64,000 nt of DNA from Zarea fungicola (Eukaryota; Ascomycota; Sordariomycetes; Hypocreales; Cordycipitaceae). Made by a program: the position numbers and the translations under genes. The notes below the pieces were generated by a model. The model saw only the letters and a list, made by a program, of their open reading frames with translations, made no database searches and was not told the origin of the DNA. Location: NCBI GenBank assembly GCA_900169235.1, contig FWCC01000237.1:306360-370359 (forward strand), given 5' to 3'. Below, in pieces: positions 33,469 to 46,142 of this stretch (within the stretch, counting starts at the first letter, position 1; every line of letters starts with the position of its first letter).

Positions 33469-35449
33469 ATGAGACTTTTTACCAGTGTCGTCGCGCTATT
33501 AACGCAGAGAGCTCTTACAGCGCAGCAATTTATTCTTGGCGCTGCATTTGAAGAGCCGAATAGCCTCGCCAATGATCCAATTGTGCAAAGTATCGGGCGC
33601 AATATTACAGATGCAGTCAATACCATGCTGTTCGAGGGCAAGACTCAGTTTAACCAAACTATTGGCAACTCAACGGCAGTCTCTGTGAGAATTCTCTCTA
33701 TAAATAACAAATCGCCTCTTCTTGATTACCATCATACGCCGTGTGGGCTTAACATATCAGCCGGGAGCGTCTCCAATGTCACCGCTGACAGCATGTACCG
33801 GATTGGCAGCATCTCCAAGCTGTTTACAGTATATGGCCTACTAGTGAGCCACGGCCGGAAAATTTGGGACCAACCAGTAGTAGATTTCGTGCCAGAGCTC
33901 AGGGAGATCGCCGAACACAATGCGTCAAGCATTCAATCTGTACGCTGGGGGGACGTCACTGTTGGTTCTTTGGCATCGCAGCTAGCAGGCATTGCGCGGG
34001 AATGTATGTGTCAAAATACGAAGATACGAGCGAGTGTGCTTACCGTCCAAAACTAATATTCTCACTGTTTAAGTCAATAACGCAGACCTTTCGGCCCAGC
34101 CGTTTCCGGCGGAAATGGCCGGATTGCCAGTACTAGCACCTGATGATATTCCGACCTGCCAAGGTAACGATCAGCAACGAGCATGCTCCCGAAAAGGTAA
34201 GCGGCAGAGGTCATAAAGCAATCAGATAGGAAAAGTACTGATTTATTTGGAACAGAATTCTTCCAAGGTTTTCCCCTGCGACGCCCGGTCGTTTTGCCTT
34301 ATGTGACCGCAGTGTACTCCAATGCTGCCTTTCGCATACTGGGCTACGTCCTCGAGTCCCTTATGGGAAAGCCTTTTGAAACAGTAATTAAAGATACAAT
34401 ATTTGTTCCTCTGGGTTTAAATCACTCTGCTACTGTTCGTTCCGGCCAGAGCAATGTTGGAGTAATACCAACAGGGGAATCTGGGTGGTTTCGCGATATT
34501 GGCAATGAGACAGCGTAAGCATCAACTCAAAGTCTGCCCTACCGGGGCTTTTGTTTTTATATTGAAAAATCCCGTTTTACTGACAGCGTAACTTTTGCAT
34601 CCTAACTTTAGGACCTCGGGATTTCTTTGCTCCACGCGAGATCTTGCCGAATTCGGCCGCGCAATCCTAACGCACCAACAACTGACTGCAGCAGAAACTA
34701 GGCAGTGGATGAAGCCAAGCAGCCACACGGCATCACTCTCATTCTCGGTCGGTGCGCCGTGGGAGATTTGGCGCACGAGTAGTCGCATCACGTCGGGCTA
34801 CACAGTCGATCTATACACCAAGTCGGGCAGTGACGGGCTGTACAACTCGCTCCTGATTCTGTCACCAGATTACGGTTTGTCCATCTCCGTCATATCCGCT
34901 GGTACAGACTCCTCAGCCCTAGTATCAGCAGCCTCAGAAGCAGCAGTCCAGAAAATTCTACCTGTCCTCGACAGTATAAGCCGCACACAGGCATGTAAGA
35001 GGTACTGCGGCATGTACACACATGCGGAAACCAATTCATCACTCGCCATTGCAACCAGTGGCAAAGATGAGGACAGCACCGCGCCCGGCCTCAAGGTGAC
35101 GGCCTGGATCAGTCGTGGCAAAGACGTCGTAGCTGCGGCGCAGACGTATGCGAGTTCTACAGGCAGCGGTGCCATCACATCAATCCGGCTGTTTCCTGCC
35201 ATTGCTGTGGAAGGCGCTAAATGCAAGGCATACCGGGTAATTTTTGCGACCGAGACACCTGGCTCTGCGCCGGGTGTGCCGCCGCCACTACGCGTTTTCG
35301 ATCTTAACAGTGAGATATGGAGTGCTGTAGACAGCCTAGTATATGGCAAGATTGCAGTTGATGATTTTGTATTTACAATGGACAGCAATGGCTTGTATGC
35401 GCAAAGCGTGTACCTTGGGGCCTTTCGACAAACTCTTGTTCGAGTATAG
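33469..35449 (+). CDS. Secreted serine-beta-lactamase-like hydrolase
   Basis: Extracellular class C beta-lactamase/LACTB-like hydrolase. Four exons, 33469-34003, 34074-34196, 34256-34514 and 34612-35449, give 584 aa. An N-terminal signal peptide (MRLFTSVVALLTQRALTA) is followed by many N-glycosylation sites. Catalytic motif one is SISK (Ser114, Lys117) in MYRIGSISKLFT; motif two is Tyr240-Ser-Asn in TAVYSNAAF. TKSGSDGLYNS is a possible third motif. A CSTRDLAEFG block is typical of this fungal family. The first acceptor is ambiguous: TTTAAG (used here, giving AREFNNADLSAQ) and a CGCAG 12 nt later both keep frame. Substrate unknown; relatives act on esters, peptides or beta-lactams, and some sit in secondary-metabolite clusters, though no such cluster is seen here. 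Confidence 0.86.
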
Positions 35450-35971
35450 CTAGTTGTAGCATTGCATTTAGCCTGATACACGACGGTCATGTCAAAGTTG
35501 GGGTCTGAGCCTATGATTTTCCGTCATAAAATAATATAAAACTCATCTGCTCAGCTGTTTCAAGTATTAAATGTGCTTAATCACTCGAGAATAGCCAGAG
35601 CAGAGAAGCCATGTAGCTGTGGCATCGGCGTGACCAGCCTCATCGATGAGAGCAATATTCATGTATTGAAGGCTATGCATATATACATAATTACTGACCC
35701 TTATTGTTGCATCAAAGCTGTCTGAGGAAGGAACAGATGTAGACCCACAGTGATACCGGCAGAATAACGGTTAATTTGGACATTGGTCAGTTCCACCTTT
35801 GCCATTCACACGCGCCACCCACCCTCTACCACTAATCATTTATCGCGGGTCATGCTAAGACGCGTCGCAGCGCATCGCTTCATCTTGACCTTTTGTCGAC
35901 GCCTACAAGCCAAGTCGAGGCGGATTCCAAGCAGCCCGCGATATTGCGCATAGGCGCCAGCGCAACTCAAA
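35450..35971. other. Intergenic
   Basis: 3' flank of the hydrolase gene and promoter of SMC3. Nothing else is seen. Confidence 0.5.
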
Positions 35972-38900
35972 ATGTATATTAAACAAATCATCATTCAAGG
36001 CTTTAAAAGGTATGTCCCATCCAACGTTCTGGCCGTCCTTCGGGCACACTCTAAACTGTCAATTGCAGCTACAAGGACCAAACCGTTATTGAGCCGTTCT
36101 CGCCCAAAACCAATGTTATCGTCGGCCGCAATGGTTCCGGCAAGAGTAATTTCTTTGCGGCGATTCGTTTCGTTCTCAGTGATGCCTACACTCAGATGAG
36201 CCGAGAGGAGCGCCAGGGCCTCTTGCACGAAGGCTCTGGCTCAGCCGTCATGTCCGCATACGTCGAAATCATTTTCGACAATAGCGACGATCGATTCCCT
36301 ACAGGCAACAAAGAAGTTGTTCTGCGACGCACCATTGGCCTCAAGAAGGACGAGTACTCGGTCGACCGCAAAGTGGTAACCAAAACCGATGTCACCAACC
36401 TTTTGGAAGCTGCGGGGTTCTCGCGTTCCAATCCATATTACATTGTTCCTCAAGGACGTGTCACGGCCTTGACAAATATGAAAGAATCTGACCGACTAAA
36501 CCTGCTCAAGGAAGTCGCTGGCACACAGGTCTACGAAGCGCGCCGTACCGAATCGCTCAAAATCATGCATGAAACCAACAACAAGCGTGAGAAGATTGAT
36601 GAGCTCCTCGAATACATCAAGGAACGACTAGCAGAACTGCAAGAAGAGAAGGAAGAGCTCCGCGGGTTTCAAGACAAAGACCGTGAAAGGCGCTGCCTTG
36701 AATATGCCTACCACCACCGCGAGCAAGTTACTATCCAATCTACGCTTGAGGATCTAGACAATGCGCGTCAAGACGGCCTTGACAATACCGACTCCCGCCG
36801 CGCTGAATTTCTCCAGGGTGAAAAGGCCATGGCAAAGCTTGACGCCGAAATTCACAGCCTCCAACGCCAGATCGAACTCCTTCAAATCGACCGCAGCCAG
36901 CTTGAAGAGGACCGCCGTGACAGTGCAAAGGGTGTAGCCAAGACGGAGCTAAAGGTCAAAAACCTCCAGGAAGGTCAATCAGCCCATGAACAGGCACGTG
37001 CGCAGCACGCCACAGAGCTCCAGGCTGTACAAAGTGAGATTGCAACCAAGGAAGGTGAGCTCACTAAGCTTGTACCGAAATACAACAAGAAGAAGCAGGA
37101 GGAGGACGAAATACGTCGACAACTTGACGCCGCTGAAGGCACCCGTAGCCGCCTCTTTGCCAAGCAGAGCAGAGGTTCCAGGTTCAAGAATAGGTCTGAG
37201 CGTGATGCGTGGCTTAAGCAAGAAATTAAGGAACTAAGCACAACTACCAGCACGCAAAAGGCGAATCGCTTGGATGCGGACGAAGAGGTGCAGCGGGTCG
37301 AGCAACTCATCGCCCATGGTGAGCAAGAGATTGCTGATCTGCGAGCTCGTCTCGCTAGCTGGAGCGGAGAAAGAACTGGCCACGCCGACCGAACCGCGGA
37401 GACTAGGCAGACCCTGGAGCAACTCAATGATGAACGCAAGCTTCTTCGCCGTGAGGATGACAAACTCAATTCAGTCATCTCCAATGCGCGCCAAGAGAAA
37501 GAGCAGGCTGAGAGAGAAATGTCACAGGCTGTCGATGGAGCCACAGCCCGGGGTCTTGCGACAATTAGGCGTTTGAGGCAAGAGCATGACATCTCTGGTG
37601 CCTATGGCACGTTGGCAGACCTTCTTGAAGTCAATGAGGCATACCGATTGCCCGTTGAGCAGATTGCCGGAAGCAGTCTCTTCCACTATGTTGTTGACAA
37701 CGCTGATACCGCTACCTACTTAGCGGACATCCTTTTCAAGCAGCGTGGCGGACGAGTTACATTTATGCCACTGGCACAGCTCCGCCCGCGACACATTAAC
37801 ATGCCTAAGTCGAGCGACGCAGTGCCTCTTCTGAGCAAAATCAAGTTTGATGCCAAGTATGAAAAGGCTTTCCAACAGGTGTTTGGCAAGACTGTCGTCT
37901 GCCCCAATCTAGCGGTCGCTGCGCAGTATGCGCGGAGCCATGGCGTTGATGGTATCACAGTTGAGGGCGATACCACAAACAAGCGGGGTGCAATGACGGG
38001 TGGTTATATCGACCCCCGAAAATCGCGCCTCGAAGCTGTGCACGCTGCAAACAGGTGGAGAAGCGAGTTTGAACGGCTGGTAACGCAATCTCGCGAGTTG
38101 CGTGCCCAAATTGAGCACAAGGATCAAGAGATCACGGCAGCCATGTCTGAGGTGCAAAAGGCGGAGCAGAAGCTTCGTCAGGCCGAGGATGGCTTCGAGC
38201 CATTAAAGCATGAGCTCCGTAACAAGACTGCACACATTGAAAGTGAAAGAGCCCACCTTGACTCTGCTATGAAGCGTCGTGATGCTGTTGAGAAGAATAT
38301 GAACGTTTTCATGGAAGAAATTGCAGCTCATGAGGCAGAGCTGGGCACAGAGTTCAAGAATAGCTTGACGTCTGCGGAAGAGAAGGAACTCGAAAGCTTG
38401 ACCTTCGCCGCGCAGCAGCTGCAGCAAAAGTGGAATGAGACAAGCAAAACGAGACGAGAGCTAGAGCGGAGGAAACAGTTCTTGGAAGTCGATCTCCGAC
38501 AGAATCTACAAATGAAGCTGGACCAGCTTAGCAGTCAGGCATTTGAGAATTCTTCCGCCACTGGTACCTCGGGTGGTCTCTTGGATGCACAGAAGGAGCT
38601 CAAGAAGGCACAGGCAACATTGAAATCGGTTTCTACTGGTTTGCATGAGGTCGAGCAGCAAATCGAAAACCTAACTACACGTGCAGAGACTGTTAGCGTT
38701 GACAGAGCCCAACGCGAGCAAACGCAGCAGGAGATCTCCGCGAGAATAGAAAAGCAACAGAAGCGAATGGAGAAGACTCTGCAGCGCAAGGCACTCCTCA
38801 CAGCACAAGCGGCCGAGTGTGCAAAGAATATTCGAGAGCTTGGCGTGCTACCAGAGGAGGCTTTCGACAAGTATGAAAACATGGAGGCCAACACCATCAC

Positions 38901-39739
38901 CAAGAAGCTCAAGAAGGTCAACGAGGCTCTGAAAAAGTTCAAACACGTAAACAAGAAGGCGTTTGAGCAGTACAGCAATTTTACACAGCAGGAGGACCAC
39001 CTGATGAAGCGTCGCAAAGAGCTGGATGCTTCGCAAGGATCCATTGAGGAGCTTGTGGAGCACTTGGATCGCCGCAAGGACGAGGCCATTGAGCGCACAT
39101 TCAAGCAGGTGTCCAAGGAATTTGCCACAATATTCCAGAAGCTGGTCCCTGCTGGTCACGGACGGCTTGTTATTCAACGCAGAACTGACCGACGCCAAGA
39201 TCTTGACGAATCGGACGAAGAAGCACGAAGCAGCGTTGAGAACTATATTGGTGTGGGGATCAGCGTGTCTTTCAACTCGAAGCATCTGGATGAGCAGCAG
39301 CGTATCCAGCAACTCAGTGGTGGTCAAAAGAGTACGTTTTCTTTTTTTTTGGGTGGGGGGGCGGTATTGGTGTTAATGTTTTCCTCCCAACGTAAATTCC
39401 AATACTTGGCATGAAAAGCTAATTTCATATCTGCTACCAGGTCTTTGCGCACTCTGTCTCATCTTTGCCCTTCAGCAAACTGAAAGCAGTCCCATGGTCA
39501 TCTTTGACGAGGTCGATGCCAATCTGGACGCTCAGTACCGAACCGCCGTCGCTGCACTGCTCGAGAATATCTCTAATGAAGCCGGCACCCAGTTTATTTG
39601 TACCACCTTCCGTCCTGAAATCGTACACACGGCCGACAAGTGCTACGGAGTCACGTTCCACAACAAGACGAGTGGCGTCAACTGCGTGCCGCGCGAGGAC
39701 GCCCTAAACTTTGTCGAGGGTCAAGCGAAGCCTGCCTAG
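35972..39739 (+). CDS. SMC3: Cohesin subunit Smc3
   Basis: ATPase arm of cohesin, which holds sister chromatids together. Exons 35972-36009, 36069-39331 and 39441-39739 give 1199 aa, the normal length. The first exon codes MYIKQIIIQGFK. The Walker A motif GRNGSGKS is at residues 32-39. The two lysines acetylated by Eco1 in other species are present as K105-K106 (GLKKDEY). Long coiled coils flank a hinge at about 525-665 (YGTLADLLEV to MTGGYIDPRKSRLE). The ABC signature LSGGQKS (about 1095) is split by the last intron (donor AGTACG), and Walker B VIFDEVDANLD lies near 1120. The last exon ends in the typical ICTTFRPE and HNKTSGV segments. The last intron contains a T-run followed by a G-run. 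Confidence 0.98.
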
Positions 39740-40329
39740 GCCCGGTAAAGCTTGCCAGTGCGAAGTTGGGCGTTTCGGGGCTGCGTCCTCTGTTTGCTTG
39801 GGAGTATGGCGTTGAAACGGGGCTTCATGTAAAAGAATTACGCTGGATATCCTGGAGATGGACAAGTCCTTTTTTTTCTTGTTGTTATGCGTGTGTGCAT
39901 CGCTGGTTGTTGTTCAGCGAATTCTGCCGCGATACTATCTATGAATCATGTTTTGAGGGCTTCTTTTATTTTACAGTACGTTTTCCTTTCCCGCTTTATG
40001 ATGGAGTCGTCGAGGTGCCATGTGACGGTAGCTACTCTGTATGTAATTGGAATTGATTGGAGTGTTATACTATCAAGCAGCCATGATTCGCAGGTGATTT
40101 GTGTAGTGAAGCCAAGTTTTTGTATACATCTTTTAAACTAAGGAATATATAATTGTACATAATGCTAAAGCTAGATCCGTTTATGACCAAGCAGTTTTCT
40201 CCAACGTCCCACCATAAAATTCTGACAGTTTCATCTTATCCCCTCCTCATGCTCTATTTATACACTATTTTAGTCTTCTTCGCCTTCTCGTTGTCGGTGT
40301 CTGCTCTTTCCTTTTTTGGGGTGCTTGGT
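39740..40329. other. Intergenic, convergent 3' regions
   Basis: Between the 3' ends of SMC3 and the mL46 gene. T-rich with no open frame of interest. Confidence 0.5.
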
Positions 40330-41564
40330 TTACCGATCCGACATCATGTTGCGCACGCCACGGTAGTACTCAGTAGGCAGCTCCTTTTCGAGCTCCTCGC
40401 GCGTCAACCACTTGAAATCGGTGTAGCCGAGGGGGTTGCCTTTGAGGTCGGCCTGACCCGCCATGATGCGGCCGCGGAGGAAAAATGTCTTCCGGCCCTT
40501 TGTCTGGACGGCGCCGTCGTTGCCGACGGTTGGCTCAACGATGAGGTGTGCAACGGGCACACGGCCCACGATCCAGGTGTTCATGTTGACACCGGCAGCC
40601 TGCTCAAGGACTCTTTGCGCAGCCTAATAAAATGCCACTGTTAGCTTCACTGGGTATAATTTGGGTTCTCCTGGTGGAGGAGTGGTGTTCTTTTAATATT
40701 TAGACATACAACGTGGAGATTTTCCGACTCGGCGAGAACATCTGCTGGGAAACCCCAGCCATCTTTCCCTTTGACGACGAGATACAGCGTCTGATCGAGC
40801 TTCCTGTCCAGGCGCTTCACGTCATTGGCGGCGTCGGCCTCAGTTGTGCGCGGCTGCGGCGCAGGCACCTCGACAAGGTCCTCGGTGGCTATAACCTCGG
40901 CGTCATCGCTGATACGGGCTTGGGCATCGCGTAGCAGACTGGCGGTCATAGTTGCGGGCTCGCTGAGGGCATCGCCGACGGCGAGCTCGTCGTCCCAGGC
41001 CGCGGCGCTCTTACCCTGGTAGGGGCCGAGCTCCTTGGCGACGGTGCCCTGCCGCTCGCCGACCTTGAGGTCCCAGTCGAGGCGGCGGGGGGTGTCGGGC
41101 TTATAGTAGATGGAGGGAATGAATGAGGTGTTGACGCGCTCCTCGAGGCGCTTCTGGTAGAAGAAGTAGGCGTTCTCAAAGGGATGTAGCTGGCGCGTGA
41201 CGAGAGGTGGCCGTGTGAGGATCAGCCCGGAACGGATGTCGTAGGGGGCGATGGCGGGCGCCGGTTGTGTCGGGGGAGCTGCTGTTATTCTGGTGGTTTG
41301 ACTGGCTTCGGAAACAGCCGCGGCAGAGTAGAATCGCGCGGGCGCTCTCGTTGCTGCACATCGTGAGCAGATGCTCGATGTTGAAGCTGGTATAGTGGTT
41401 AATGGTTAGACAAGAGCAGGTTACGGGCAATATTTTAGTTTCGAGACTTTCTGGGCGCACCAAGTTGCAATTGAACACGTCGAGGTGGAAACAGAGGGCA
41501 GAAAAGTGTACTTACAAGATAGCACAGATCGCAGTGTCCGGCCGCCCCTGCTGGATGAAGACAT
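40330..41564 (-). CDS. MRPL17: Mitochondrial large-subunit ribosomal protein mL46
   Basis: Nudix-fold protein of the mitochondrial ribosome large subunit (yeast Mrpl17, human MRPL46). Three minus-strand exons, 41564-41516, 41386-40710 and 40623-40330, give 339 aa. The first exon plus the start of the second code a basic, Ser-rich mitochondrial targeting sequence (MSSSSRGGRTLRSV, then CAATRAPARFYSAA). Body motifs include PYDIRSGLILTRPPLVTRQ, HPFENAYFFYQKRLEERVN, QTLYLVVKGKDGWGFP and AAQRVLEQAAG. The C-terminus has YTDFKWLTREELE, the mL46 end. The whole N-terminal half is read in a frame that begins without an ATG of its own, so it is found only by splicing. The three short exon junctions all fit. 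Confidence 0.93.
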
Positions 41565-42615
41565 TGCTGCGGTAGATGCACGTCTTTCCCCCAGCTGCAA
41601 ATGGGAAAGGTTTTGGGTCTTTTGCTCGCGTTTCCTTGAACCTTTTCTACCCACTTCTTTGCTGCTGGATTGAGAATGAGCAGCGCTAGAGCTCCAGGGG
41701 GGCAATCCAAAGTGGATTAGGTAACACAGATTCGCCAACGTACCTGAATCCTCAGGCCACAAAGGCAGGACCCAGCCCACTTGGTAAAATGGGAAATCCG
41801 CACTCGAATTTGCGGTTTCTCTTCTCTTCTCCTCTCTTCAAGGCACTTTTTCCTTATCATCAAGACTTGTTTTTACACTCCCAAAACGTCATGATCATTT
41901 ATAAGTGCCGAGAGAAGTCCTATCGCAGTCTTTTCGCTAGCGGCACCTGCATAATTAACCTCACCGGGTCCTGTTAGATAGATACTGCTAACATGCCAAC
42001 CCAAAGAAACGCCTCTTTTTGACTGTAGTATGCTAGTGAATGTTTCAATACCTCCATGTATTTCGCAGTTTCGTTGCATATATATCCTAAACGAAGGCAG
42101 GCGTATATGTGTATTTTGAAGAAAATGAGGATAGAAAGCAAACCATGCGAGAGAATCCACCTTTTGAGCACGCGTAAACGAATACACTCGTCGTGGTATA
42201 ATAAAAATTCGCTAATAAACAGAAAATGAACCTCCCATGCACCAAGTGCAAACACCAACACCAGCTCTCAAAACGCCTTGCTTCCATCAGCATTTTCCTA
42301 GAAGTATCCATATAAAAAAGAAGTGAACAGAATATATAAGAAGAAAAATACAACCCATATAGCCAATAAATATTTTAGACATTATCCTTGCTAAGAAAAA
42401 AAAACGCCGTATGCCTGCAATGAGGCTTCTCCTTGCATAGACCGTCATTTTGCCATAGTGATTCTTCAGCAGGGTATCGAGTTAACATGAGCAGCGCTCC
42501 GAAAAGGAAGTAAAAAGGCGTAAATGCAATCCACAACGCCAGATATACAGTTCAATACAAGTATACGTGAGATCTGCCACGCATTTCTCTGTGTTCCTTC
42601 TCTTTGTCCGGTTCA
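41565..42615. other. Intergenic
   Basis: Upstream of the mL46 gene and downstream of the RING-PHD gene. AT-rich, with overlapping short frames on the minus strand and no recognisable protein. Confidence 0.5.
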
Positions 42616-44667
42616 TTATTTTGTGGTGAGGTCGGACAAGGCTTGTGCAACAGCCTGATCCGCTCTCTTCTCCCACCTAAGACGAGTGGCTTCATCAAGG
42701 ACAGATGCATCTTTGACTTCTTCATAAAGCTGCCTTGATATATCTCTGTTGATGACGGCATATTGTTCCGTTGTAAGCTTCTGGGCTCGCCAGTGTGGCC
42801 GCAGGGCAGACCTGACAATTTCGTTGATACTCTTCTTGTCTTGCTGCGTCATGGTGAATCTGGTTGGGGAACTATCTGAAGTCTGGGCAATAGTGGACTG
42901 TGCTCGGCGCGGCCTGGGCTGGCGAATTTCCACAATACGAGTATTATCAGCGCGGACAGGACGGGACTCGGAGTCACTGTGATCGCTGCTGTAGCGGTTT
43001 GGAGAATAGTTTGCTGGAGCATACACGGGTTCTATGTGAGTGCTTAGGGAGAGCGTTGGTGATGTGGGACGCCCATTAAGTCGTGGGAGCGGTGGTGGTG
43101 TCAAAGACATTGCTCTGGGACTGCTGTGATTTGACGGTGAGGGTGATATGGCTGGCGAAGAGGCGTCGGGCCAATGCCGAGTGGCTAGGGCGGCAGCAGC
43201 TTCGTCTTCAGATTGTACGCTCGGTTCCAATTCCTTGAGCAGAGCTGAAACAAGGGCCGGTTCCGCGGGGTTTTGGGGGGGTTGACCATTTCGCGGTGAT
43301 GGCCCACTGATGGGCGACGTTGCTCTGGCAGGTCGTGCCTGGTGCTGGTTCGATGGACCAGGCGCAGCTGGTGACGATGCTGATGTGGATGCTTCGCCTT
43401 GCACAGGCAAGCGGCGTGTTCTTGGTCGTTTTAGTTTTCGCTCCGGCTCTGGCACGGGTTCTGCCGGTGACGCTGTCAACGACGTGGCCTTGCGTTTGCG
43501 TGTGTTTGCGGATGCGGGTGAAGCCTCGGCCTCGCGGGCGATTTCCAGCGCGCCCCATGCCCTTCGCTCATCGCGCGTTTCTTGCACAGGAGGTGGTGGC
43601 GGTGTTGCAATGGTCTGTAATCGCTCACTGATTTGGGGAGGAATAGCACTGACAAAGGCCTCGCGGGCGCCAAGGCGGTTGGCAATGCTCATGCGCTGCT
43701 GCCAGCGCTGAATCTCATTGCGGTCGAGCTGCTGGAAGCGGCGAAAGTTTTCGAGATCTTCATCCTCTTCGTCATGATTATCGAGGTCGAGCTCGCTCAT
43801 CTCATAGAAGCGCCCAGAGAACTGGCCCCATGGGCCTTGCCACTCGGCATTGCGAGCCTGCCTGCGAGCTCGCCGTAACCGCGCGCGTGTACGGACATGC
43901 AGGCCGCGGTGCTGGCGAGGTACGGGCCTGCGAACTTGCCGTACACGTGCTTGGGCGAGCTCCGGGTCAACAGGCTGGGAACCGTTCTGGGACTCTTCTG
44001 TAAGGTCAAAGAGGTGGGCGCATTCCATGCAGTACCAGTCGCCATCGGGAATGTGGTCGAGGCCGATACAGTGGGTGTGGTAGGCAGCATCGCAGCTATC
44101 ACAGAGTAGCAGTATATCTTCTCGTTCCGCCGAATTGCAGACGGGGCAGGGATTCGATTCCTCCTCTTCTTCTTCGGCATTCTCGCCAAGCCACTGTTGC
44201 ACGTCAAACTCAGCGACCTGCTTCTTGTCCTGAACTGTATATGTCGACACGGCAGTTCCTAAAAAGTGCAAAGGAGCAGTTAGTAAAATGATTTTCTATT
44301 TTTTTTTAAAAAAAAAAAAAAAAAAGGTTATTATATAGAGGAATTTTTGTTGTCTCCTTCCTTGGGCGTAGAGAAGAGGCATGGTTGTCATACCATCAAC
44401 GCCGTTGAAGACGCGCACAGAGTGGAACGGGGTCCTGCATATTGGACATGTGTTGGTCTTTTTGGCCCACGAACGGATGCAGGCATCGTGAATAATATGT
44501 TCGCATCCATCTAGGGAAGCGATTATATTGAGATAGCTTTCATCTTGATCCGAGGCGTCAGGCTCAAGAACAGCAGCAGTGACTGAATCGTCTGAAGAAG
44601 TGCCGTTAGTCGTAGCGGGAGTAGGCAGGTGATCCAGGCATATAATGCACTGATCGGGCTCAGACAT
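42616..44667 (-). CDS. RING and PHD finger protein, Asr1/PHRF1-like
   Basis: Probable nuclear E3 ubiquitin ligase related to yeast Asr1 and animal PHRF1, which bind the RNA polymerase II C-terminal domain. Exons 44667-44394 and 44258-42616 give 638 aa; the 134-nt intron carries a T9A18 run. RING finger at residues 7-85: CIIC, then a 44-residue acidic Ser/Thr-rich loop, then CEHIIHDACIRSW and CPICR. PHD finger at about 128-172: CPVC, LLLCDSCDAAYHTHCIGL, WYCMEC. An Arg-rich segment follows, then a long low-complexity Pro/Ser/Ala region with an RKRKATS-type basic patch. The last 75 residues are a predicted helical domain (SINEIVRSALRPHW, INRDISRQLYE) typical of the RING-PHD family. CTD binding here is inferred from homologues. 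Confidence 0.88.
44299..44325. repeat. T9A18 homopolymer junction in intron
   Basis: Nine T followed by eighteen A, inside the intron of the RING-PHD gene. On the coding strand this reads T18A9, close to the acceptor side, where it may act as a long polypyrimidine tract. Confidence 0.85.
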
Positions 44668-46142
44668 GGTGCCGATTACGACAGTGCGGGCCCGATTCTG
44701 ACGAAAACATGTAAATATCGGAGATTTGGATGGGAGTGTAGATGGCAATGGATGAAAGGGCGGGAGGGGGAAATGAACGGCGAAAAAAGTCGAAAGTGAA
44801 CAGAAGCGGTTCGTGGTCTCGGACGTGACGATGGTTCGGAACCGTGAGTGTTATTATTAGTGGTTAGAGGATGATATGCAGTGAGGGAGGGCGGTGCAAC
44901 AAAAGCTTTAGGAACGTCCAATGCGAGCGAGTTGGTAGAGGTACATAGGTGCCAAGTTAGCGGTTAATTGTAGCGGTAGCACTGGTAGTACTACTAGGTA
45001 CCTAGTGAGTGGAAGGTGCGTTAGTACAGTGGCAAGTGGGCAGCAGTCAGTGTGGAAATGGAAGCAGGGGAGAAGAGGAGGGAGAAGCAGGCTAAAAAAG
45101 GCGGGCGGTAGTTAGTGGCAGACAGACACGCCGCGTTGGTTTGAGAAGGCACCTGAGACGGAGGCAATGGCAGAGGCAATTGGCCAGGGTTAGGCTGCTA
45201 GCTGAGCTGCTACGGAGAAGGGCGGGAGCGTTCAAATTACTAATAATATGTACTGGTAGCGACTGGGTGGCCTGCCAGGTGCCAAAGCATCAATCATATC
45301 AGGGACAATGCAGCGTTAGCATAGGCGGGGCTGGCTGGCCAAGCGTGACGTCCTGTTGAAGACGCCACGTCTTTTAGCGGACGGCAGTGGGCTTCTGAGC
45401 GCCAAGTGGGAAAGGGCAGTGCTTCTAACTACCTCTAGGTACCAGAAAGTAGCTGCTGTTAGAGACAAGCGGGCAAATAGTACCAAGACGGCAGACTGCA
45501 GACAAAAGAGACGCAGCCGGAAACAGCCAGCCAGCATGCAAGGCGGCGAAAAAAGCCACTTGACTCTGTAAAGTTCACCTCGTAACAGTCCCGTGCTGGT
45601 ACATCTACGTACGCATGACGCTTATTGGATGCAACTTGTGGATGCAGCGTTGTGGATTGCAACCGTTTGTACAGAGTACAGACAGATACTATTGATGGTA
45701 ATGTGCCCCCGTGTTGCCAGTATCAAAATCGGCAAGGCAGCGTAATTAGAAAAATATACGACTCATCATCGGAGACTGGTTGCCCACACCCACCCAGTCC
45801 CCAAGAACACAGCAACACTCCCAAGTCCACCGCTATGCTCCTCCCCCAAAATATCACGGAATGTGATCTTGTTGTTGACGAGTCGTGTAATTGAGACATC
45901 GTCTGTTACTATGTAATCCATGGTGTGGTTTAGTCTGTGGAATCGAAAGCAGCCACTTGGACTCCCCCACCTGTGATTTGCGCAGGTGACCGACTTGGAC
46001 GGTCGTATATACATTCATGCGTCCATCACTTTCTTTTATTCTAAAAATACAATGAAAATGCAGGCACCACGCACAAGATAGCCAGACCTCTGCTGGCTTG
46101 GCGAAACCATGCAGCTCTGCAATTGTTCTTTATACAATTTCG
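44668..46142. other. Gene-poor region
   Basis: 1.5 kb between two minus-strand genes. Left part is the promoter of the RING-PHD gene. A perfect TAGGTACCTA palindrome lies at 44995-45004 and a CTAGGTACC copy near 45,436. Short open frames are on both strands; none is recognised. Confidence 0.5.

Noticed and set aside
36975..37592. Antisense frame rich in Ser, Arg and Leu over SMC3
   Set aside because: Typical antisense of coiled-coil codons; the SMC3 frame is fully conserved here.
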